The notes beneath the pieces are model-generated. The model did no database searches. It saw only the letters and a list, made by a program, of their open reading frames with translations, and was not told where the DNA came from. Below, in pieces: positions 6,164 to 10,930 of a stretch of 10,930 nt of DNA. Numbering within the stretch: position 1 is the first letter of the stretch; each line of letters opens with the position of its first letter. The stretch is from assembly GCA_029881015.1 (NCBI GenBank), contig JAOUNK010000077.1, forward strand, positions 1 to 10,930, read 5' to 3'. Source of the stretch: Gammaproteobacteria bacterium (GTDB lineage: Bacteria > Pseudomonadota > Gammaproteobacteria > Steroidobacterales > Woeseiaceae). The position numbers and the translations under genes were made by a program.

Positions 6164-6171
6164 CTCCGGAG
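6164..6171. promoter_or_regulatory. Palindromic CTCCGGAG giving ribosome sites on both strands
   Basis: This 8-base perfect palindrome lies in the 27-base gap between the PII start (minus strand) and the desaturase start (plus strand). Read on either strand it supplies GGAG, 9 bases before the PII ATG and 10 bases before the desaturase ATG at 6182. With so little space, the promoters must lie inside the opposite genes and the 5' ends of the two messages should overlap. Its use as a ribosome site is inferred from position. Confidence 0.5.
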
Positions 6172-6181
6172 CCAGCAGGCG

Positions 6182-7216
6182 ATGGTGTGTATGCTAACAA
6201 AGAGCCTCATAAAAGACCCCCTTGGATTGCGGTACTACGGCGCCGCCACGGTCTATGCCGTCGCAGCCTATTGCGCCGGGTTCGCGCTGCTGTTCTCGAC
6301 GAGCGGCATTCTCAATGCCGCAGGCACCCTGTTACTTGCGCACGGCATGATCATCGCGGCTTACATGATTCATGAGTGCGGCCATAACATGGTGTTTACG
6401 CAGAATCGCCATAACGCCTATCTTGGCCGTGTCATGAGTTGGTTCTGCGGCGCCGCGTACGGCACCTATGAGGACATGCGCTACAAGCATTTCCGACATC
6501 ACGTCGACAACGACGACGTTGTGTGGTTCGACTACGAGCGATTTTTTGAGGAACACCCTTTTGTCACGAAGATCGTCCGCGTTCTCGAGTGGTTCTATAT
6601 TCCCGCCCATGACCTGATCATGCACGGCGTCATGATCTTCACATCGTTCATCATTCCGCAGCGGCGCGACCAGCGCAGGCGCAATGTCTCAGTCATCCTG
6701 ATACGAGGCGGAATCTTCATCGCGCTCCTGGTCTTCGCGCCCAAGGTGGCGCTGCTCTATGCGGTCGCTTACCTGATCATGATGCAGGTGCTGAGGTTCA
6801 TGGACAGTGTGCAGCACGACTATCCCTACAGCCTGACGTTGTTCGACTATGTGAAGCCGCCGCACAAGGGGGATGCCGAATGGGAGCAGGAGCATACGTT
6901 CAGTAACCCGATAAGCCTGCGCTACCCGAAGCTCAACTGGCTGGTATTGAACTTCGGCTATCACAATGCTCATCATGCCGACATGAACCTGCCGTTCTTC
7001 CGCCTGCCTGCCTTGCACGAAGCGCTCACTGGGAACGATCCAGCGCGTGTCATTCCTTTTGCAGCGCAGCTGAAATTGTTCCACCGCAATCGGGTGCAGA
7101 GAATCTACAATCCGCAGCCTGAGGATTATCCGAAGGGTGAGGCTTACCTTAGAACGGCGCAGTCCGGCCGCGGTTTGATTGGCGGTAACGCGGCATCGTT
7201 TCTCACGTCATTTTAA
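6182..7216 (+). CDS. Membrane fatty-acid desaturase family protein
   Basis: A 344-residue integral membrane desaturase or hydroxylase of the di-iron, histidine-box type, which introduces a double bond (or oxygen) into acyl chains or related lipids. The three histidine boxes are visible: HECGHN after two hydrophobic segments, HFRHH about 40 residues later, and HNAHH in the C-terminal part (NFGYHNAHHADMNLPFF). The hydrophobic blocks YYGAATVYAVAAYCAGFALL, AHGMIIAAYMI, LIMHGVMIFTSFII and IFIALLVFAPKVALLYAVAY are likely membrane segments. The specific substrate is not readable. The start is uncertain: ATG 6182 has GGAG 10 bases before it, and ATG 6191 is three codons later. A TACAAT hexamer at 6131-6136, within the PII coding region, is a possible -10 element but has no good -35. 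The gene is divergent from PII. Confidence 0.9.
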   Translation: MVCMLTKSLIKDPLGLRYYGAATVYAVAAYCAGFALLFSTSGILNAAGTLLLAHGMIIAAYMIHECGHNMVFTQNRHNAYLGRVMSWFCGAAYGTYEDMRYKHFRHHVDNDDVVWFDYERFFEEHPFVTKIVRVLEWFYIPAHDLIMHGVMIFTSFIIPQRRDQRRRNVSVILIRGGIFIALLVFAPKVALLYAVAYLIMMQVLRFMDSVQHDYPYSLTLFDYVKPPHKGDAEWEQEHTFSNPISLRYPKLNWLVLNFGYHNAHHADMNLPFFRLPALHEALTGNDPARVIPFAAQLKLFHRNRVQRIYNPQPEDYPKGEAYLRTAQSGRGLIGGNAASFLTSF

Positions 7217-7241
7217 AATAGCAATACAACAGGGGATACGT

Positions 7242-7619
7242 GTGTCAGATAATCCACAAATTGGCAAGATCGGCTGGATCGACATGACTGTAGACGATGC
7301 CGACGGCCTGAGAGATTTCTACAAGAGCGTCGTTGGCTGGGGGACAGAAGCGGTATCCATGGGCGACTACTCCGACTACTCGATGACGTCACCTTCGACA
7401 GGGGAGGCGGTTTCCGGTATTTGTCACGCGCGTGGCAGCAACGCCGATCTCCCGGGCGGCTGGCTTATCTATATAACCGTCGCCGACGTCGATGCCAGCG
7501 CGGCAGCGTGCACGGCGAACGGCGGCGAGATCGTCGTGGCGCCGAAAGGCCTGGCGGGCGGGCGTTTTTGTGTGATTCGCGACCCATCGGGTGCGACCGC
7601 GGCGCTGTACCAACCCTGA
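7242..7619 (+). CDS. VOC (glyoxalase-fold) protein, second in window
   Basis: A 125-residue VOC superfamily protein with the opening IGKIGWIDMTVDDADGLRDF followed by YKSVVGW, the typical first half-domain. The second half contains WLIYITVADVDASAAACTAN and ends with FCVIRDPSGATAALYQP, the family-typical 'rDPsGa...l' closing strand. The overall style matches VOC proteins often annotated as glyoxalase or hydrolase-like small enzymes; no reaction can be assigned. It is not a close copy of the VOC gene at 5421. The start is GTG, supported by AGGGGA 5 bases upstream; no ATG is suitably placed. It lies 25 bases after the desaturase stop, and the LuxR-type regulator starts one base after its TGA, so the two are probably co-translated. 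Confidence 0.88.
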   Translation: MSDNPQIGKIGWIDMTVDDADGLRDFYKSVVGWGTEAVSMGDYSDYSMTSPSTGEAVSGICHARGSNADLPGGWLIYITVADVDASAAACTANGGEIVVAPKGLAGGRFCVIRDPSGATAALYQP

Positions 7620-7620
7620 T

Positions 7621-8412
7621 ATGGGGCCGCAACCGGTATTTGAGACGCCTGAGTGGCACGCGAAAGTCGCGGCGCTGGTCGCGGCGACAGAGAGCAGGGC
7701 GATCGCAGAGCAGCTGGTCTCGCTGATCTGTGCAACCGTGGCCAACGACGGCACCAGCCTGCTGGCCTTTCACAAGGACGCGGCGCCGGAGGTGATGGCG
7801 CACTCGCTGGCGCCGGCACAGCGGCGCCATTTCCTCGATCGATACCTGGCCGGTCCCTACCTGCTGGACCCGCTGTACCAGCTCGCGATTTCAGAGTCCA
7901 AGCCGACCTTGTGCCGATTTCGGGACACGCACCCTGACCGCTTTCGATCGAGTGAGTACTACCACCAGTACGTTGAGCGTACGCACCTGGTCGACGAGAT
8001 GGACTTCTTGCGCGACATGTCGCCGACAAGCACCCTGGTCGTCGTTGTCGGGCGCACCCAGAATCGACTGACGCGAACCGAGCTGAATCGACTTCAGGTT
8101 ATCGAGCCCATCGTGGCTGCCGCGATGCAGCGCGTCTGGGACAAGTGGCAGCAGACGAGTTCACCGGATCGTGACATCCACGAGCGCCTGATGGACTGTT
8201 TCGAGAATTTTGGTGACAGCGTCCTCACCCTGCGTGAGCGCGAGATTACCCAGCTACTGCTGCGCGGTCACTCGACAAAATCCGTTGCGCGCGAACTCAA
8301 TATCGCGCCAGGGACCGTCATGGTTCACAAACGCAACCTGTTTTCCAAGCTCGGCATTACTTCCCAGTACGAGCTGTTTTCCCGATTTATCGAGAACCTG
8401 TCCGAGGGCTGA
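7621..8412 (+). CDS. LuxR-type helix-turn-helix transcriptional regulator
   Basis: A 263-residue regulator. The C-terminal region (about 199-258) is a clear LuxR/GerE DNA-binding domain: LTLREREITQLLLRGHSTKS, then VARELNIAPGTVMVHKRNLF and SKLGI, including the recognition helix. The N-terminal 180 residues look like a sensory domain with the pattern 'YLAGPYLLDPLYQ...HPDRFRSSEYYHQY...DEMDFL', seen in a group of proteobacterial LuxR-type regulators. It does not show the acyl-homoserine-lactone pocket motifs of true LuxR/LasR receptors that I could recognise, so quorum sensing should not be assumed. ATG 7621 has no obvious ribosome site but lies one base after the VOC stop, suggesting coupling. 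GTG 7591 is an alternative overlapping start. Its targets are unknown; the neighbouring VOC gene and lipoprotein are candidates. Confidence 0.9.
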   Translation: MGPQPVFETPEWHAKVAALVAATESRAIAEQLVSLICATVANDGTSLLAFHKDAAPEVMAHSLAPAQRRHFLDRYLAGPYLLDPLYQLAISESKPTLCRFRDTHPDRFRSSEYYHQYVERTHLVDEMDFLRDMSPTSTLVVVVGRTQNRLTRTELNRLQVIEPIVAAAMQRVWDKWQQTSSPDRDIHERLMDCFENFGDSVLTLREREITQLLLRGHSTKSVARELNIAPGTVMVHKRNLFSKLGITSQYELFSRFIENLSEG

Positions 8413-8424
8413 GAGCAAAAAGCA

Positions 8425-8850
8425 ATGAACGCAAGAATCCCTGTCACCGTCTTCGCAGTCGTTTCCCTGCTGGGCGCATGTGCCGCTGACGATTCCCGCG
8501 CACCCGTTGAAGTCGACTGCGCCAGGACGTTTTGCGGCTGTAGTTCAGAGATGAGCATGCCGGTTACCTTGAGGATGAGCGATGCGGACAACAAGCCGAT
8601 TGCGCACGCACGCCTGATCTGTCATGACGACAGTTCGTACCTCGGTACAACAGATCGCGACGGTATCCTGACACTCAGCGTTCCGGGCCGGACTTCGCCG
8701 GGTTGTGGTTTCGTGCCGGATTGCCAGGTTGCCTATTTTCGAACCGATGCCGAGCAATTCGGCCGGCATTTCTGGTTTGCCCGTTTCGTTCGCGGCGAGG
8801 ACGTCAGCGCACGTGCGCACGCGGTGGAACGGGTGAACGATACCGACTGA
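8425..8850 (+). CDS. Small cysteine-rich lipoprotein of unknown function
   Basis: A 141-residue protein with a lipoprotein signal: a short basic start, hydrophobic VTVFAVVSLLGAC, and lipobox LGAC with lipidated Cys at residue 19. The next residue is Ala, so by the +2 rule it should go to the outer membrane. The mature part has six more cysteines (32, 37, 39, 66, 94, 100), which could form three disulfides in the periplasm. The segment MPVTLRMSDADNKPIAHARL followed by DDSSYLGTTDRDGILTLSVP resembles carboxypeptidase-regulatory or other Ig-like beta-sandwich domains ('D..GkPi.gA.v ... T..dG...l.vp'). I do not recognise the family. It starts 12 bases after the LuxR-type gene, with only a weak purine-rich ribosome site. 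Confidence 0.8.
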   Translation: MNARIPVTVFAVVSLLGACAADDSRAPVEVDCARTFCGCSSEMSMPVTLRMSDADNKPIAHARLICHDDSSYLGTTDRDGILTLSVPGRTSPGCGFVPDCQVAYFRTDAEQFGRHFWFARFVRGEDVSARAHAVERVNDTD

Positions 8851-8885
8851 CGATCCTACCCCGCGATTGGTATTCATGTGGGGGA

Positions 8886-8918
8886 GCACCGTCCGGACAA
8901 TGGTGCAAACAGATGCAC
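8886..8918 (+). promoter_or_regulatory. Overlapping short inverted repeats upstream of liuA
   Basis: The 90-base gap before the isovaleryl-CoA dehydrogenase gene contains two mutually exclusive short dyads. GCACC (8886-8890) can pair with GGTGC (8902-8906), and GTGCA (8903-8907) can pair with TGCAC (8914-8918). Inside the first loop is the palindrome GTCCGGAC (8891-8898). They could be operator or leader structures, but arms of five bases occur by chance in GC-rich DNA. No convincing -35/-10 pair and no recognisable LiuR-type operator was found here. Confidence 0.2.
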
Positions 8919-8940
8919 ACTCCCGACAGGTGGTCAGATC

Positions 8941-10098
8941 ATGTTTGAGTTCGACTTCGGTCATGGTGAAGATCTCGATCTGCTGCGCGAAACGGTTCGC
9001 GGTTTCGCTGCAGATCGGATCGCGCCCCGAGCCGCCGAGATAGATGAAAACAACGAGTTTCCCCGCGATCTGTGGCCGGAACTCGGGGAATTGGGCTTGC
9101 TTGGAATTACCGTCGAGAGTCAGTACGGCGGCTCCGAGCTGGGTTATCTTGCGCACGTCATTGCGATGGAGGAAATCAGTCGCGCGTCGGCCTCGGTGGG
9201 TCTGTCCTATGGCGCGCACTCCAATCTCTGCGTAAACCAGTTGCATCGCTGGGGCAACGCCGATCAGAAACAAAAGTACCTGCCGAAGCTGGTTTCCGGT
9301 GAGTTCCTGGGCGCACTGGCGATGAGCGAGCCCGGTGCGGGCTCGGACGTCATGGGCATGCGCACGACAGCGGTTCGCGATGGGGATCATTATGTGCTCA
9401 ACGGTTCCAAGATGTGGATCACCAATGCGCCCGGTTCCGACGTCGTTATCGTGTACGCGAAGACGGGACCCGATATGGCGTCAAGAAATATCAGCGCCTT
9501 TGTTGTGGAACGAGGCACGCAGGGTTTCTCGACGCCACAGAAGCTCGATAAGCTCGGTATGCGCGGCTCCGACACAAGTGAAGTGCTGTTCGAGGACTGT
9601 CGCGTGCCTGCGGCCAACCTGCTCGCCGAAGAGGGCAAAGGTACGGCAATCCTGATGAGTGGCCTCGATTATGAGCGCGTCGTGCTGGCCGGCGGGTCGC
9701 TCGGCATCATGGCCGCGTGCATGGACCTGGTGTTGCCCTATGTCCACGACCGCAAGCAGTTTGGACGGCCGATCGGCGAGTTTCAGCTCATGCAGGGCAA
9801 GATTGCCGACATGTATACCGCGATGAACGCAAGCAGGGCCTACGTGTACGCGGTGGCGCGGGCCTGCGACCGGGGTATGACTACCCGTTTCGACGCGGCT
9901 GGATGTATCCTCGTGGCTGCCGAGAAGGCGACCTGGATGGCGGGCGAAGCCATTCAGGCACTGGGCGGCAATGGCTACATCAACGAATACCCTGCCGGGC
10001 GCCTTTGGCGCGACGCAAAGCTCTACGAAATCGGTGCGGGTACAAGCGAGATCCGCCGCATGCTGATCGGTCGCGAACTGTTCAACGCCACGAAGTGA
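8941..10098 (+). CDS. liuA: Isovaleryl-CoA dehydrogenase
   Basis: A 385-residue flavin-dependent acyl-CoA dehydrogenase that oxidises isovaleryl-CoA to 3-methylcrotonyl-CoA in leucine breakdown, passing electrons to electron-transfer flavoprotein. Family motifs: ALAMSEPGAGSD (about 125-135, FAD/substrate contact), KMWITNAPGSD, DKLGMRGSDTSEVLFEDC, RKQFGRPIGEFQ, QALGGNGYINEYP and the C-terminal YEIGAGTSEIRR. The catalytic base is E245 in SGLDYERVVLAGG. A Glu here in helix G, rather than the later position used by most acyl-CoA dehydrogenases, is the hallmark of isovaleryl-CoA dehydrogenases (E254 in the human enzyme). The start ATG has AGGTGG 7 bases upstream; an in-frame GTG at 8878 would add residues that do not fit the family. 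The next gene, the methylcrotonyl-CoA carboxylase subunit, confirms the pathway. Confidence 0.95.
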   Translation: MFEFDFGHGEDLDLLRETVRGFAADRIAPRAAEIDENNEFPRDLWPELGELGLLGITVESQYGGSELGYLAHVIAMEEISRASASVGLSYGAHSNLCVNQLHRWGNADQKQKYLPKLVSGEFLGALAMSEPGAGSDVMGMRTTAVRDGDHYVLNGSKMWITNAPGSDVVIVYAKTGPDMASRNISAFVVERGTQGFSTPQKLDKLGMRGSDTSEVLFEDCRVPAANLLAEEGKGTAILMSGLDYERVVLAGGSLGIMAACMDLVLPYVHDRKQFGRPIGEFQLMQGKIADMYTAMNASRAYVYAVARACDRGMTTRFDAAGCILVAAEKATWMAGEAIQALGGNGYINEYPAGRLWRDAKLYEIGAGTSEIRRMLIGRELFNATK

Positions 10099-10102
10099 GT
10101 CG

Positions 10103-10930
10103 ATGCCTGTAATCCAGACAAAGGTCGATCGAAAGTCCGAGGACTTCGCGAAGAACAAGGAAGCACACGAGGCGCTTGCCGAGGGGCTTCGGGACATCGA
10201 CAACTATGTCATGCAGGGCGGTTCGGAGCGTTCGCGCGAGATACACCTGAAGCGTGGCAAGCTGCTGGCGCGCGATCGCATCAGGGGCTTGCTGGACGAA
10301 GGCGCTCACTTTCTCGAGATCGGTCGCCAGGCGGCGTGGCAGGTCTACAGTGACGACGTGCCCAGTGCCGGGATCGTGACCGGGATCGGCCGTATTCATG
10401 ACATCGAATGCATGATCGTCGCCAATGACGCGACGGTGAAGGGCGGCACGTACTATCCGCTGACCGTCAAGAAGCACCTGCGGGCCCAGGAAATCGCCGA
10501 GGAGAACCACCTGCCGTGCATCTATCTCGTTGACTCGGGCGGGGCCTTCCTGCCGCGCCAGGACGAGGTGTTTCCGGACCGCGACCACTTCGGCCGCATT
10601 TTCTACAACCAGGCCAGGCTGTCGGCAAAAGGCGTGCCCCAGGTTGCGGTCGTGATGGGCTCGTGTACCGCGGGTGGCGCGTACGTCCCGGCCATGTGCG
10701 ACGAGTCGATCATCGTGCGCAACCAGGGAACGATTTTTCTTGGCGGTCCGCCGCTGGTCAAAGCGGCGACCGGCGAAGTCGTCGATGCGGAAACGCTCGG
10801 CGGTGGCAGTGTTCACTCGCGCATATCCGGCGTGACGGATCATCTCGCCAACGACGACGACCATGCGCTGTCTATCGCACGTGACATCGTGGCCAATCTC
10901 AATTTCGCGCGCACCGCGTGCGTGGTGCGC
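10103..10930 (+). CDS. liuB: 3-methylcrotonyl-CoA carboxylase, carboxyltransferase (beta) subunit, 3' truncated
   Basis: The first 276 residues of a protein whose family is about 535 residues long; it runs off the window in frame with no stop. It transfers carboxyl from biotin to 3-methylcrotonyl-CoA, the step after isovaleryl-CoA dehydrogenase. The N-terminal half of the carboxyltransferase domain is present: RGKLLARDRIRGLLDEGAHF, VANDATVKGGTYYPLTVKKH, LVDSGGAFLPRQDEVFPDRD, the CoA/oxyanion loop GSCTAGGAYVPAMCDESIIV and GTIFLGGPPLVKAATGEVVD. The GGAFLPRQ and LGGPPLVKAATGE stretches favour methylcrotonyl-CoA over propionyl- or geranyl-CoA carboxylases. The ATG lies 4 bases after the liuA stop, matching the liuA-liuB order of Pseudomonas-type liu operons. 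The biotin-carrying subunit and the later genes would lie beyond the window. Confidence 0.93.
   Translation, partial: MPVIQTKVDRKSEDFAKNKEAHEALAEGLRDIDNYVMQGGSERSREIHLKRGKLLARDRIRGLLDEGAHFLEIGRQAAWQVYSDDVPSAGIVTGIGRIHDIECMIVANDATVKGGTYYPLTVKKHLRAQEIAEENHLPCIYLVDSGGAFLPRQDEVFPDRDHFGRIFYNQARLSAKGVPQVAVVMGSCTAGGAYVPAMCDESIIVRNQGTIFLGGPPLVKAATGEVVDAETLGGGSVHSRISGVTDHLANDDDHALSIARDIVANLNFARTACVVR

Noticed and set aside
5421..7619. The two VOC genes as a duplicated or transposed unit
   Set aside because: Their proteins share only fold-level signatures, with no extended nucleotide identity or flanking repeats seen.
7621..8412. Quorum-sensing LuxR receptor
   Set aside because: Only the DNA-binding half is LuxR-type; no LuxI-type synthase is nearby and no autoinducer-pocket motif was recognised.
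8545..9390. Long minus-strand open frame of 281 residues across the lipoprotein/liuA boundary
   Set aside because: It crosses two well-supported plus-strand genes, has no recognisable domain, and is the kind of antisense frame GC-rich codon use produces.
10082..10864. Minus-strand open frame of 260 residues opposite liuB
   Set aside because: The plus strand encodes an unmistakable carboxyltransferase; the antisense frame is a shadow.

Overview
The window reads as a piece of a GC-rich gammaproteobacterial chromosome (GC near 60% judged by eye). It resembles environmental or marine lineages, but I cannot place it to genus. It is gene-dense: 14 coding regions, two of them cut by the window ends, with no gap over about 100 bases. 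I see no tRNA, rRNA, CRISPR array, insertion sequence or phage gene.

Region 1 (2-3022): the tail of an unrecognised protein, then a compact four-gene set: an ExbB/TolQ-type proton channel, two consecutive ExbD/TolR-type proteins, and a TonB-like protein of the AgmX/PglI C-terminal type. Together these should form a proton-motive-force energiser that transmits force from the inner membrane across the periplasm. The two ExbD proteins differ at the key membrane residue: the first has Asn where the family has its proton-carrying Asp, and the second keeps Asp. Perfect inverted repeats sit at both edges of the set (264-280 and 3000-3022).

Region 2 (3051-5801): a same-strand run with short gaps or overlaps. 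It holds a D-2-hydroxyacid dehydrogenase carrying what looks like a Sec signal peptide, a histidine phosphatase, a hypoxanthine (deoxyinosine) DNA glycosylase of the uracil-DNA glycosylase superfamily, and a small VOC/glyoxalase-fold protein. The joint function is unknown.

Region 3 (5816-7216): a PII nitrogen-signalling protein on the minus strand, convergent with the VOC gene. It is divergent from a membrane fatty-acid desaturase, with only 27 bases between the two starts. An 8-base palindrome, CTCCGGAG, in that gap can serve as the ribosome binding site on both strands.

Region 4 (7242-8850): a second VOC protein, a LuxR-type regulator starting one base after it, and a small cysteine-rich lipoprotein.

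Region 5 (8941-end): the start of a leucine/isovalerate degradation (liu) operon, with isovaleryl-CoA dehydrogenase followed by the methylcrotonyl-CoA carboxylase carboxyltransferase subunit, which runs off the window.

Most of the content is ordinary chromosomal housekeeping and accessory metabolism. The points most worth a second look are the asymmetric ExbD pair, the apparently exported dehydrogenase and the desaturase/PII junction.
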